A DNA stretch of 35,206 bases from Oscillospiraceae bacterium (GCA_015066085.1 SVPA01000015.1:1-35206); one strand, 5' to 3'; counted from the first letter of the stretch, positions 22,854 through 31,218 are shown. A program made the numbers and translations. The notes: generated by a model from the letters alone, not told the origin.

Positions 22854-24722
22854 ATGAAAATTTCTTTTTATACTTTGGGTTGCAAGGTAAATCAGTACGA
22901 AACGCAGGTAATGGCGGAACTTTTAAAAAACGTGGGTCATACCGTTGTGCAAAACCCCTGTGACGCCGACTGTGTAATAATAAATTCCTGTACCGTAACG
23001 GCAGAAAGCGACCGCAAAACCCGTCAGGCAGTCCGCCGTTTTAAAAGACAACTGCCAAACGGGGTTGTTGTCCTTGTCGGCTGTATGCCCCAGGCCTTTC
23101 CCGAAAAGGCAAAGGAACTTTTAGAGGCTGATATCGTTTCGGGAAACACGAGCCCGGAAAAACTTCCGCTTCTTTTAGAAAGATTTTCAAAAACCCGTGA
23201 GCGAATTGTCGAGGTTGAAAATCACGAAAGAAACGAAAAATACAAAACCCCCTGTCTTACCGATTTTTCCGAGAGAACCCGTGCCTTTATGAAGGTTCAA
23301 GACGGGTGTGACCGCTACTGCACCTACTGTATAATTCCTAAAGCCCGAGGGGTAATACGCTCAAAACCTTTAGAGCAGATAACCGCCGAAGCGAAAAGCC
23401 TTGCCGAAAAGGGTTTTAGCGAAATTGTCCTTGTCGGAATTAACCTTACTTCCTACGGTAAAGACACCGGTCTTTCGGTTTGTGACGCCGTTTCTGCCGC
23501 CGCAAAAGCGGACGGAATAAAGCGAATCCGCCTAGGTTCGCTTGAACCTGACCATATAAGCGACGAGGTCCTTTCCCGCCTTGAAGCCGAGCCGAAGTTC
23601 TGCCCCCAGTTCCATTTAGCGCTTCAGTCGGGCTCGGATAAAACCCTTAAAAGAATGAACCGCCGCTATGATACGGCCTTTTACCGAGATTTAGTTTCCC
23701 GAATAAGAAAGACCTTTAAAAACCCCTCAATCACAACCGATATTATGGTCGGTTTTGCGGGGGAAAGCGAGGAAGAATTTAAGGAGAATGTTGCCTTTTT
23801 AAAGGAAATCGGCTTTGCCAGAGCCCATGTTTTTGCCTACTCTAAAAGGCAGGGCACCGTTGCCGCCGTCCTGGACGGTCAGGTTTCGTCGGCAGAAAAA
23901 GAAAAACGAGCCGAAATAATGGGAAAAGCCGCCGCTCTCTGTGAAGAGGAGTTCTTAAAAACCCAGGTTGGTTTAACCGCAAATGTTCTTTTTGAAACCT
24001 ATAAAGACGGGGTCAATGAGGGCTATACCGAAAACTATACAAGGGTAAAACTGTCCTCAACGGCAGACCTTTCGGGCAAAATATTACCCGTTTTACTTGC
24101 TTCTTCCGATAAAGACTATTGTGTCGGAAAAATTATTGACAAAAAAGATGTTGTCGAGTTTTTCGACCGCCTTGCGCCCGACTGGGACGCCGAAATGATT
24201 AAAAGCGACCAAATTATCGGCAAAATTTTAGACGGGGCAAAAGTGGGCGAAAACCAAACCGTTTTAGATGTTGCCTGTGGAACGGGAGTCCTTTTTGATT
24301 ATTATTTAGAGCGTGGCGTAAAGTCTGTAACGGGGGTTGATATTTCCCCGAAAATGTGTGGAATTGCAAAAGAAAAGTTCAAAAACGAGCCGAAAGTGTC
24401 GGTTCTTTGTGCCGATATCGAAGCGGAAGAGTTAACCGAAAAGTTTGACCGAATTGTTGTCTATAACGCTTTCCCTCATTTTCCAACCCCCGAAAAACTG
24501 ATTAAAAACCTTTCTCGGATGCTTAAAACGGGCGGAATACTGACTGTTGCTCACTCAATGAGCCGAGAGGAGATTGACCGCCACCATAAAGGTTCCGCCT
24601 CAAAGGTGTCGGTAGGGCTGATGTCCGAAAATCGTCTAAAAGAACTTTTTACCCCCCACCTTGACCCCTATCTTGTCATTTCCAATGACCAAATGTATCA
24701 AGTTGCGGGAATAAAAAAATAA
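22854..24722 (+). CDS. mtaB: MtaB-type tRNA methylthiotransferase fused to a SAM methyltransferase
   Basis: 622 residues in one uninterrupted frame. Residues 1-430 are a complete MtaB, the radical SAM enzyme that methylthiolates t6A37 of tRNA to ms2t6A: an N-terminal MTTase domain with Cys10, Cys46 and Cys77 (auxiliary cluster), then GCDRYCTYC with Cys152, Cys156 and Cys159 (radical SAM cluster), and a TRAM-like RNA-binding domain (about 372-428). Residues 433-622 are a class I methyltransferase with VVEFFDRLAPDWD, motif I VLDVACGTG (470-478) and VTGVDISPKM. MtaB is normally about 430 residues and this methyltransferase type is normally separate. The target of the extra domain is unknown; tRNA is a guess. 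It could also be a neutral gene fusion. Confidence 0.93.
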   Translation: MKISFYTLGCKVNQYETQVMAELLKNVGHTVVQNPCDADCVIINSCTVTAESDRKTRQAVRRFKRQLPNGVVVLVGCMPQAFPEKAKELLEADIVSGNTSPEKLPLLLERFSKTRERIVEVENHERNEKYKTPCLTDFSERTRAFMKVQDGCDRYCTYCIIPKARGVIRSKPLEQITAEAKSLAEKGFSEIVLVGINLTSYGKDTGLSVCDAVSAAAKADGIKRIRLGSLEPDHISDEVLSRLEAEPKFCPQFHLALQSGSDKTLKRMNRRYDTAFYRDLVSRIRKTFKNPSITTDIMVGFAGESEEEFKENVAFLKEIGFARAHVFAYSKRQGTVAAVLDGQVSSAEKEKRAEIMGKAAALCEEEFLKTQVGLTANVLFETYKDGVNEGYTENYTRVKLSSTADLSGKILPVLLASSDKDYCVGKIIDKKDVVEFFDRLAPDWDAEMIKSDQIIGKILDGAKVGENQTVLDVACGTGVLFDYYLERGVKSVTGVDISPKMCGIAKEKFKNEPKVSVLCADIEAEELTEKFDRIVVYNAFPHFPTPEKLIKNLSRMLKTGGILTVAHSMSREEIDRHHKGSASKVSVGLMSENRLKELFTPHLDPYLVISNDQMYQVAGIKK

Positions 24723-24736
24723 AAATGCGTTCCTTT

Positions 24737-24770
24737 GCCCAACTTCCCATAAGGATGTTGGGCAGTTTTA
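24737..24770 (+). terminator. Likely terminator of the mtaB fusion gene
   Basis: GCCCAAC (24737-24743) pairs with GTTGGGC (24757-24763) around a 13-nt loop, followed by AGTTTTA. The T run is short, so termination may be partial. Confidence 0.55.
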
Positions 24771-24771
24771 T

Positions 24772-24928
24772 TCGCTAAAGGCGAGTGATATTGCTTCGCA
24801 GTGATATTCGGCTAACGCCGAGTGGTATTCGCTTCGCGAGTTTAAAAGGCGAAAAAAATAACACTGAAACCGTGAGGTTTCAATATCACTCTTGCCTTAT
24901 GGCAATAATATCACTCCGACAAAGTCGG
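24772..24928. repeat. Symmetric array of short hairpins with AGTGATATT spacers
   Basis: Three spacers AGTGATATT, AGTGATATT and AGTGGTATT (24784-24792, 24800-24808, 24821-24829) face three reverse-complement copies AATAACACT, AATATCACT and AATATCACT (24857-24865, 24882-24890, 24907-24915). Between and beside them sit small, unrelated hairpins: TCGC-taaag-GCGA, GC-ttc-GC, CGGC-taa-CGCCG, CGC-ttc-GCG, then GAAACC-gtga-GGTTTC, TTGCC-ttat-GGCAA and CCGAC-aaa-GTCGG. The spacers are conserved while the stems differ in sequence, which suggests selection for structure. The array ends about 57 bp before the start of the S23-type gene. Confidence 0.85.
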
Positions 24929-24984
24929 AATACAACTTGAAAGACTATCCTTTTTTATGTATAATAAATTTAGAGGTGATAACT

Positions 24985-25335
24985 GTGGCTGATAGTATTT
25001 TAAGAGATAAATCAAAAGAATTTGCAAAGACCGTTGTTTTTCTCTGTTGTGATATGAAAGCAACTCATAAAGAGTCCGTTTTAATAAATCAACTTCTTCG
25101 TTCCGCTACTTCAATAGGTGCTAATTTACACGAAGCACAATACGCACAAGGAACAAAAGATTTTATTTCTAAACTTGAGATTGCTCAAAAAGAGTGTTAT
25201 GAAACGGAATATTGGCTTGAACTTCTATTTGAAACAGATTGTATGAACGAAGAAAACTATAAAACATTACAAAACGATTGTGGCGCAATTAGAAGAATGT
25301 TGATTTCTTCACTTAAAACAATTAAGTCAAAATAA
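24985..25335 (+). CDS. Four-helix-bundle protein, S23/23S rRNA intervening-sequence family
   Basis: 116 residues from the GTG at 24985, which follows AGAGGTG; the frame extends upstream into the hairpin array but without a fitting start. The family signature is clear: KSKEFAKTVVFLC, LINQLLRSATSIGANLHEAQ, FISKLEIAQKECYETEYWLELL and a final helix with RRMLISSLKTIK. These small basic proteins form pentameric helical bundles. Relatives are encoded in intervening sequences of 23S rRNA in some bacteria, and Avd of diversity-generating retroelements has the same fold and binds nucleic acid. No reverse transcriptase is nearby. The gene lies between hairpin clusters, and is more AT-rich than its surroundings, as expected for an acquired unit. 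Confidence 0.9.
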   Translation: MADSILRDKSKEFAKTVVFLCCDMKATHKESVLINQLLRSATSIGANLHEAQYAQGTKDFISKLEIAQKECYETEYWLELLFETDCMNEENYKTLQNDCGAIRRMLISSLKTIKSK

Positions 25336-25341
25336 GGGTTT

Positions 25342-25377
25342 GGGCTTAGCCCTAAAAATCATTTGTACATACAAATG
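25342..25377. repeat. Two further short hairpins downstream of the S23-type gene
   Basis: GGGC-tta-GCCC (25342-25352) and CATTTGTA-CA-TACAAATG (25360-25377), of the same size and loop style as the upstream array. They start 7 bp after the stop codon, so the gene is bracketed by hairpins. Confidence 0.65.
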
Positions 25378-25411
25378 CGATACTGGTTCTATCCGAGCGG
25401 GAGGAATTTTT

Positions 25412-26005
25412 GTGAACGTAACTGAGCATTATAACAAACTAATTGATGAAAATAATGACCCCATATATGACGCTGAACCCCTGAAAGAATATATGAATAA
25501 GTGGGATGGTCAAGAGTTTATTGATGCAATGAAACTCGATAAAACGAAAACCGTCTTGGAAATTGGTGTTGGTACGGGTCGGCTTGCAGTAAAAACAATA
25601 CCATTATGCAAGAAATTCTTTGGTATTGATATCTCGCCAAAGACAATAGAAAGAGCCACTCAAAACTTATCGCAATATCAAAATGCAGAACTCATATGTT
25701 CTGATTTTATGACCTACGATTTTAATGTCTTTTTTGATGTTGTATATTCTTCGTTAACTTTTATGCACATACAGGAGAAACAAAAATGTATTAATAAAGT
25801 ATATTCTTTGTTAAAACACAAAGGGTGTTTTGTTTTATCCATTGATAAAAATCAAAGCAACTATATAAACTATGGAGACAGAAAAATCAAGGTATATCCT
25901 GACAACCCTAATAACACAAAGGAATATTTGGCAAAATCCGGTCTAAAACTATTAGATTTTATAGAAACAGAATTTGCATATATTTTTGTTGGTTTGAAAT
26001 CATAG
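25412..26005 (+). CDS. Class I SAM-dependent methyltransferase
   Basis: 197 residues from the GTG at 25412 (SD GGGAGGA at about 25400); a longer frame from 25340 overlaps hairpins and lacks an SD. Motif I VLEIGVGTGRLAVKT, the acidic loop FFGIDISPKTIERA, motif II-like LICSDFMTYDF, and FDVVYSSLTFMHI mark a Rossmann-fold methyltransferase of the UbiE/small-molecule type. The N-terminus (EHYNKLIDENNDPIYD) is typical of a common Clostridia subgroup. The substrate is unknown. It lies with the S23-type gene in a more AT-rich stretch with different codon use. Confidence 0.88.
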   Translation: MNVTEHYNKLIDENNDPIYDAEPLKEYMNKWDGQEFIDAMKLDKTKTVLEIGVGTGRLAVKTIPLCKKFFGIDISPKTIERATQNLSQYQNAELICSDFMTYDFNVFFDVVYSSLTFMHIQEKQKCINKVYSLLKHKGCFVLSIDKNQSNYINYGDRKIKVYPDNPNNTKEYLAKSGLKLLDFIETEFAYIFVGLKS

Positions 26006-26007
26006 AG

Positions 26008-26044
26008 AAAGCCGATAGATTCGTTTTCTGAATCTATCGGCTTT
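26008..26044. terminator. Strong hairpin after the methyltransferase gene
   Basis: 15-bp perfect stem AAAGCCGATAGATTC / GAATCTATCGGCTTT with a 7-nt loop, 3 bp after the stop. T run short on the plus strand, so read-through to the next hairpin is likely. Confidence 0.7.
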
Positions 26045-26061
26045 AAACATCCTTATGAGAA

Positions 26062-26084
26062 GTTCCCTTTGGAACGCTTTTTTT
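26062..26084 (+). terminator. Second terminator, GTTCC hairpin with T run
   Basis: GTTCC-CTTT-GGAAC followed by GC and eight Ts, ending at the manA stop codon on the other strand. Confidence 0.6.
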
Positions 26085-27019
26085 TATATTGTCGAGTAAA
26101 TTGCTTTTCCCTTTCCGCTTACCATAGCGGTGCAGTTTTCGGGAATGTAGATACTGTCGCCTTTTTTTGCCGTAATCAGTCCGTCTTCATATTTAATGTT
26201 GATTTCGCCCTCAAGCACCAAAAGCGAAACAAAAACGGGGGAGTTTATACCAAAACCGCCGTCAAGGTCAATAAGTTTTGTCTTAAAATACTCGCACTCG
26301 GCAAGGTTTCTGACCGACCCGAAACTATGCTCGCTAATTTCGCCTACATTTCCAAAAGGAATGGTCGGTTTTTCGGTTTTTGTAACGGCAAGAGCCTTAT
26401 CGATATGAAGTTCACGGGGCTTTCCGTCGGCACCAAGACGGCCGTAATCGGAAACACGGTAGGTAGTGTTTGAGTTTTGCTGAATTTCGGCAATTAAAAT
26501 TCCCTTGCCGATAGCGTGAAGGGTTCCCGCCTTAATAAAGAAGACGTCGCCCTTATTTACCTTAACGCTGTTCATAACTTCAGAAAGGGTGTTGTCAAGA
26601 ATTCTCTCTTTGAATTCTTCGGCGCTGATTTGGTCCTTAAAGCCGTAAATCAGTTCAGCCCCCTCGTCGCAGTCAACAATATACCACATTTCTGTTTTTC
26701 CGGGTTCGCCCTCGGTCTTAAAGGCAAATTCATCTTCGGGATGAACCTGAACTGAAAGGCGGTCTAAAGCGTCAATAAGTTTAATAAGAATAGGAAAACG
26801 CTCTTCTTTAAATCCAAAAACCTCAAGAGCCTCTTTAAAGGACTTTCCTTTAAGTTCGCCGTTTAAAACGGTGTTTGTGCCGTCCTTGTGGCAGGAGAGC
26901 ATCCAACCCTCTGCGGCAATTTGCCCCTCGGTTTCAAATCCGAATTCGTCAATAAGGCGGCGGCCGCCCCAAAGATAATCTTTAATAACGGGTTTTAAAA
27001 GAAGCGGATATTTTTTCAT
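26084..27019 (-). CDS. manA: Class I mannose-6-phosphate isomerase
   Basis: 311 residues, usual for the short Firmicute form. It interconverts mannose-6-P and fructose-6-P. Start MKKYPLLLKPVIKDYLWGG is typical. Zinc-site motifs: LSVQVHPEDEFA (His), KTEMWYIVD (Glu), and FIKAGTLHAIGKG (His). The C-terminal cupin half includes ITAKKGDSIYIPENC. The ATG at 27019 has GAGGTGA as SD and its own promoter. It is transcribed away from mnmE. No link to the BMC operon is needed; it is a common housekeeping sugar gene. Confidence 0.95.
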   Translation of the reverse strand: MKKYPLLLKPVIKDYLWGGRRLIDEFGFETEGQIAAEGWMLSCHKDGTNTVLNGELKGKSFKEALEVFGFKEERFPILIKLIDALDRLSVQVHPEDEFAFKTEGEPGKTEMWYIVDCDEGAELIYGFKDQISAEEFKERILDNTLSEVMNSVKVNKGDVFFIKAGTLHAIGKGILIAEIQQNSNTTYRVSDYGRLGADGKPRELHIDKALAVTKTEKPTIPFGNVGEISEHSFGSVRNLAECEYFKTKLIDLDGGFGINSPVFVSLLVLEGEINIKYEDGLITAKKGDSIYIPENCTAMVSGKGKAIYSTI

Positions 27020-27051
27020 TATTTCACCTCAAAAGTTTTACTGCTACCTTT

Positions 27052-27080
27052 ATTATAAATAGTTAAATCTTTTTGGTCAA
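27052..27080 (-). promoter_or_regulatory. manA promoter
   Basis: On the minus strand, TTGACC (27075-27080), 17 bp, TATAAT (27052-27057). Confidence 0.75.
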
Positions 27081-27088
27081 CACCCCCG

Positions 27089-27117
27089 TTGCAATTTTTT
27101 AAAAAATGTGGTAATAT
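27089..27117 (+). promoter_or_regulatory. Promoter of mnmE-mnmG-rsmG
   Basis: TTGCAA (27089-27094), 17 bp, TAATAT (27112-27117), 34 bp before the mnmE ATG, divergent from manA. Confidence 0.7.
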
Positions 27118-27150
27118 TTTTGAAACGAAGTTATAAAAAGGGGTGGCTTT

Positions 27151-28512
27151 ATGGCAGAAAAGACAATCGCCGCAATTTCTACTCCGCTTGGCGAAGGCGG
27201 AATAGGTGTTGTTCGCATTTCGGGCGAAGATTCAATTAAAATAGCCGACTCGGTTTTTAAAAGCGTTTCGGGTAAAAAACTTTCAAGCCTTAAAGGTTAT
27301 ACCGCCCTTTTTGGCTATGTCTGTAACGGGGATGAGGTTATCGACGAAGCGGTTGCTACCGTCTTTCTTGCCCCGAAAAGTTATACGGGGGAGACGGTCT
27401 GCGAACTTTCCTGTCACGGCGGACGCTATGTTACCGAGGAGGTTCTTCGTGCCGTTTTAAAGGCGGGCGCTTTTCTTGCCGCTCCCGGCGAGTTTACCAA
27501 AAGAGCCTTTTTAAACGGAAAACTTGACCTTATTAAAGCCGAAAGCGTAATGGGTCTTATCTCGGCAAAAAGCCGAGAAGAACTTAAAATGCAAATGGCG
27601 GCAAAACAGGGAAGTATAAGCCGTGAAATTGAAAAAGCCGAAGCCTTGCTTTTAGAACTTTCGGCCGACTTTGCCGCCTATAGCGACTACCCCGACGAAG
27701 ACCTGCCTGATTTAGAGCCTGATAATTTCCGCCGTTTGCTTAAAGGCGCAAAAGACGGGCTTTATAAACTGATTAGCACCTTTAACACGGGTAAAATTAT
27801 CCGAAACGGGCTTAATACCGCAATTGTCGGAAAGCCCAATGTCGGAAAATCTACCCTTATGAATATGATTTCAAAGGAAAAACGTTCAATCGTCACCGAT
27901 ATTGCGGGAACCACAAGGGATGTAATTGAAAACACCGTGCATTTTGGCGGACTTAATCTTATCCTTGCCGACACGGCGGGAATCCGACTTACAAACGATA
28001 CGGTTGAACAGGTCGGCGTTGAACTTGCGAAAGAGAGAATGTCCTTTTCTCAACTTGTTCTTGCCGTTTTCGATGTGTCAAATCCGCTCGACAGCGACGA
28101 CAGAGAAATTATCTCTCTTTTAAACCCCGAAAATACCATTGTCGTGCTTAATAAGGCCGACAAAGAACAGGTGTTGTCGGAAGACGCTTTTGAAGGTTTT
28201 GTTTGTGTAACCGTTTCGGCAAAGAACTCAAACGGGGAAGAAGAACTTATAAAAGCGGTAAAGAAAATAACCAAAACGGGTAATTTTGACCCCGCCGCCG
28301 CAACGCTTTTAAACGAGCGCCAACGGGATTTGGCTCAAAAAGCCTATAACGCAATCAGTGAGGCAGAGGGGCTTTTAAATTCCGGCTTTACTATTGACGC
28401 AGTGGGCGTCTGCGTGGACGAGGCTCTCTCTCTGCTTTATACCTTTGACGGAAAAAGGGTAACAAACGAAGTGGCAGACGAGGTGTTCCGCCGTTTTTGT
28501 GTTGGAAAATAA
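27151..28512 (+). CDS. mnmE: tRNA uridine-5-carboxymethylaminomethyl modification GTPase MnmE
   Basis: 453 residues, full length. With MnmG it modifies U34 of certain tRNAs (cmnm5U). N-terminal folate-binding domain starts KTIAAISTPLGEGGIGVVRI; the G domain (about 215-375) has GKPNVGKSTLMN, TDIAGTTRD, DTAGIR and NKAD; the C-terminus ends FRRFCVGK with the conserved Cys. The ATG at 27151 follows AAGGGGTGG. First gene of a three-gene operon; mnmG starts 16 bp after its stop. Located in the gidA/gidB/noc cluster that in many Firmicutes is close to the replication origin. Confidence 0.98.
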   Translation: MAEKTIAAISTPLGEGGIGVVRISGEDSIKIADSVFKSVSGKKLSSLKGYTALFGYVCNGDEVIDEAVATVFLAPKSYTGETVCELSCHGGRYVTEEVLRAVLKAGAFLAAPGEFTKRAFLNGKLDLIKAESVMGLISAKSREELKMQMAAKQGSISREIEKAEALLLELSADFAAYSDYPDEDLPDLEPDNFRRLLKGAKDGLYKLISTFNTGKIIRNGLNTAIVGKPNVGKSTLMNMISKEKRSIVTDIAGTTRDVIENTVHFGGLNLILADTAGIRLTNDTVEQVGVELAKERMSFSQLVLAVFDVSNPLDSDDREIISLLNPENTIVVLNKADKEQVLSEDAFEGFVCVTVSAKNSNGEEELIKAVKKITKTGNFDPAAATLLNERQRDLAQKAYNAISEAEGLLNSGFTIDAVGVCVDEALSLLYTFDGKRVTNEVADEVFRRFCVGK

Positions 28513-28528
28513 GGAAAGGAAAGAAAAG

Positions 28529-30409
28529 TTGAACTACTTTGCTGGAGAATTTGATGTTGCCGTTATCGGTGCGGGTCATGCGGGAATAGAAGCCGCTTTA
28601 TCCGCCGCAAGACTTTCTCAGAAAACGGTAATGTTTTGTATAAATTTAGACTCGGTCGGTAATATGCCCTGTAACCCCTCAATAGGAGGAACGGCAAAGG
28701 GTCATCTTGTCCGAGAAATCGATGCGCTTGGTGGCGAAATGGGGGTTGCTGCCGATAAAACGACCCTTCAAAGCCGAATGCTCAATTTAGGTAAAGGCCC
28801 TGCGGTCCATTCTTTAAGGGCTCAAATTGACCGAAAGGCTTATACCACCCTTATGAAGCACACGGTAGAACTTCAGGAAAATTTAATTTTAAAACAAGCC
28901 GAAGTGGTTGACCTTTTTAAAGACGAAAAAGGTTGGCACTGCGTTACAAAACTCGGGGCGGAATATATTTGTAAAACCGTAATTTTAGCAACAGGGACCT
29001 TCCTTGCGGGTAAAATTTTCGTTGGCGAAGTTAACTATTCGGGCGGTCCCGACGGGCTTTTTGCCGCCGAGGGTCTCTCCGACGCCCTTAAAAAACTTGA
29101 CATTCCGCTTCGTCGCTTTAAAACGGGAACCCCCGCTCGTGTTCTTCGCTCATCTATAAACTTTAGTGAACTTGAAGTTCAGCAGGGCGACGAGCAAATT
29201 ATCCCCTTTTCCTATAAAACCGAAAAGGCCCCCGAAAACAGCGTTGTTTGTCATATAAGTTATACCAACGACCAAACCAAACAGGTAATTTTAGATAATA
29301 TTCACCGTTCTCCGCTTTATTCGGGAGTAATCGAGGGGGTAGGTCCTCGTTATTGCCCCTCTATTGAGGATAAAATTATGCGGTTTGCCGACAAAAAACG
29401 GCACCAACTCTTTATTGAGCCTTGCGGAGCAGATACCGAGGAAATGTATCTTCAGGGAATGTCTTCTTCTTTGCCCGAAGAGGTGCAGATAGAGATTTAT
29501 CATTCGATAAAGGGCCTTGAAAATGTTCAGATTATGCGAAACGCATACGCCATAGAGTACGACTGTGTTGACCCCCTCGCCCTTACCGCTTCTCTTGAGT
29601 TTAAGGAGCATAGCGGACTTTTTGGTGCGGGTCAGTTTAACGGTTCTTCGGGCTATGAAGAGGCGGCGGCACAGGGTCTTGTTGCGGGAATAAACGCCGC
29701 AAGAAAGAATATGGGCAAAGAACCGCTTGTTCTTTCCCGTTCTTCTTCCTATATAGGCACACTTATAGATGACCTTGTTACCAAAGGTTGTGCCGACCCC
29801 TACCGAATGATGACCTCCAGAAGCGAATACCGACTGCTTCTGCGTCAGGATAATGCCGACGAAAGACTTATGCCGACAGGTTATGAAATAGGACTTATAG
29901 ACGAGCCGACCTATCAGAAATTCCTTTTAAGAAAAGAGCAAAAGGAAAAGGAAATCGAAAGGCTTCGGGCAACAACCCTTGCTCCGAGCAAAGAACTTAA
30001 CGAAATTTTAGTGGCTAAAGGGACAACCCCGCTTTCAACCGGAATAAAAATGGCGGAACTAATAAAACGTCCCGAGGTTTCCTATTTTGATTTAAAACCC
30101 GTCGACCCTGACCGCCCCGAACTTGACTTTGAGGTTTGCCAAAAGGCAGAAACCGAAATCAAGTACGAGGGTTATATTGCCCGTCAGCAGTCACAGGTTG
30201 AGGATATGCTTAAACTTGAACTAAAGAAACTGCCAACCGATATAAATTACGCCGAGATTGAGGGACTCCGCCTTGAAGCAAGAGAAAAACTCGACAAGGT
30301 GCGCCCCGAAAATCTTGCCCAAGCCTCGAGAATTTCGGGGGTAAGCCCGTCGGATGTGTCGGTGCTTGGAATTTGGCTTTTAAAGAAGAAAACGGAGGAG
30401 AAAGCGTGA
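28529..30409 (+). CDS. mnmG: tRNA uridine-5-carboxymethylaminomethyl modification enzyme MnmG
   Basis: 626 residues from the TTG at 28529, after an AAGGAAAGG SD; that gives the family start NYFAGEFDVAVIGAGHAG. GTG and TTG at 28499 and 28502 also open the frame but overlap the mnmE end and add 9-10 residues that do not match the family. FAD-binding GAGHAGIEAALSAARL, NMPCNPSIGGTAKGHLVREI, and PRYCPSIEDKI are all present; the C-terminal helical domain binds MnmE (LAQASRISGVSPSDVSVL). Translation is coupled to rsmG with a 4-bp GTGA overlap. Confidence 0.98.
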   Translation: MNYFAGEFDVAVIGAGHAGIEAALSAARLSQKTVMFCINLDSVGNMPCNPSIGGTAKGHLVREIDALGGEMGVAADKTTLQSRMLNLGKGPAVHSLRAQIDRKAYTTLMKHTVELQENLILKQAEVVDLFKDEKGWHCVTKLGAEYICKTVILATGTFLAGKIFVGEVNYSGGPDGLFAAEGLSDALKKLDIPLRRFKTGTPARVLRSSINFSELEVQQGDEQIIPFSYKTEKAPENSVVCHISYTNDQTKQVILDNIHRSPLYSGVIEGVGPRYCPSIEDKIMRFADKKRHQLFIEPCGADTEEMYLQGMSSSLPEEVQIEIYHSIKGLENVQIMRNAYAIEYDCVDPLALTASLEFKEHSGLFGAGQFNGSSGYEEAAAQGLVAGINAARKNMGKEPLVLSRSSSYIGTLIDDLVTKGCADPYRMMTSRSEYRLLLRQDNADERLMPTGYEIGLIDEPTYQKFLLRKEQKEKEIERLRATTLAPSKELNEILVAKGTTPLSTGIKMAELIKRPEVSYFDLKPVDPDRPELDFEVCQKAETEIKYEGYIARQQSQVEDMLKLELKKLPTDINYAEIEGLRLEAREKLDKVRPENLAQASRISGVSPSDVSVLGIWLLKKKTEEKA

Positions 30410-31119
30410 ACTATCCTTTAGAACTAATGATTCCCGTTTTAGAGCAAAAGGGGATTTCGGTGTCAAGCGATGCCCTTGAAAAGTTAGATAAATACGCCGC
30501 CCTTTTGGTAGAGTGGAACGAAAAAATAAACCTGACCGCAATTGTTGACCCCGAGGGTATTGTTATAAAACACTTTCTTGATTGCGCTTTACTGCTCGAC
30601 AAGGTAGAAATTCCAAAGGGCGCAAAGGTGGTCGATGTCGGAACGGGTGCGGGGTTTCCCGGAATGGTGCTTAAAATACTGCGTCCCGATATTAAACTTA
30701 CCCTTATGGACGGACTTAACAAACGCCTTGTCTTCTTAAACGAGGTTTTGTCCAAACTCGGCCTTGAAGCCGAAACGGTTCATCTTCGTGCCGAAGAAGC
30801 GGGTAAAAACCCGAGTTACCGAGAAAAGTTTGACCTTGTTTGTGCCCGTGCGGTAGCCGAACTTCGCACCCTTTGCGAATATTGTCTGCCCCTTTGTAAA
30901 GTCGGCGGTGTCTTTTGTGCAATGAAAGGCCCTTCGGCCAGTGAAGAGGTTGAGTCGTCAGGGAAAGCGGTGGAAATTTTAGGCGGCAAAAAAGCAGAGG
31001 TTAAAACCGAAACTTTAACAGGAGCCGAGGTAAGAACCTTTGTTATTATAAAAAAGATATCGCAAACTCCGCCAAAATACCCCAGAGCCTCCGGAAAAAT
31101 TCAAAAACAGCCTTTGTAA
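30406..31119 (+). CDS. rsmG: 16S rRNA (guanine527-N7)-methyltransferase RsmG
   Basis: 237 residues from the GTG at 30406, which overlaps the mnmG stop (GTGA) and follows GGAGGAG. It methylates G527 of 16S rRNA. Motifs: LVEWNEKINLTAI, HFLDCALLL, VVDVGTGAGFPGMVLKI (SAM binding), LMDGLNKRLVFL, and VCARAVAEL. The C-terminal PPKYPRASGKIQKQPL is typical of the family. The stop codon lies within the loop of the operon terminator. Loss of this gene is known to give low-level streptomycin resistance in other bacteria. Confidence 0.97.
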   Translation: MNYPLELMIPVLEQKGISVSSDALEKLDKYAALLVEWNEKINLTAIVDPEGIVIKHFLDCALLLDKVEIPKGAKVVDVGTGAGFPGMVLKILRPDIKLTLMDGLNKRLVFLNEVLSKLGLEAETVHLRAEEAGKNPSYREKFDLVCARAVAELRTLCEYCLPLCKVGGVFCAMKGPSASEEVESSGKAVEILGGKKAEVKTETLTGAEVRTFVIIKKISQTPPKYPRASGKIQKQPL

Positions 31120-31133
31120 AAAGGCTGTTTTTT
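31103..31133 (+). terminator. Terminator overlapping the 3' end of rsmG
   Basis: AAAAACAGCCTTT pairs with AAAGGCTGTTTTT around GTAA; the TAA in the loop region is the rsmG stop codon. A T-rich run follows. Confidence 0.85.
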
Positions 31134-31167
31134 GTTTTTTGGGTCGATTTTTCCCGACCGATTTTTG

Positions 31168-31196
31168 TGGCAATTTTTTAAAAGATAGGTTATTAT
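31168..31196 (+). promoter_or_regulatory. Promoter of noc
   Basis: TGGCAA (31168-31173), 17 bp, TATTAT (31191-31196), 22 bp before the ATG at 31219. Confidence 0.5.
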
Positions 31197-31218
31197 GTGT
31201 TTGCAAAGAGGTGAAACA

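Noticed and set aside
24772-24928. CRISPR array
   Set aside because: The repeated units are only 9 bp, change orientation half-way, and the intervening segments are self-complementary hairpins, not unique spacers. No cas gene is present.
24985-25335. Avd of a diversity-generating retroelement
   Set aside because: Same fold, but no reverse transcriptase, template repeat or variable repeat can be seen in the window.
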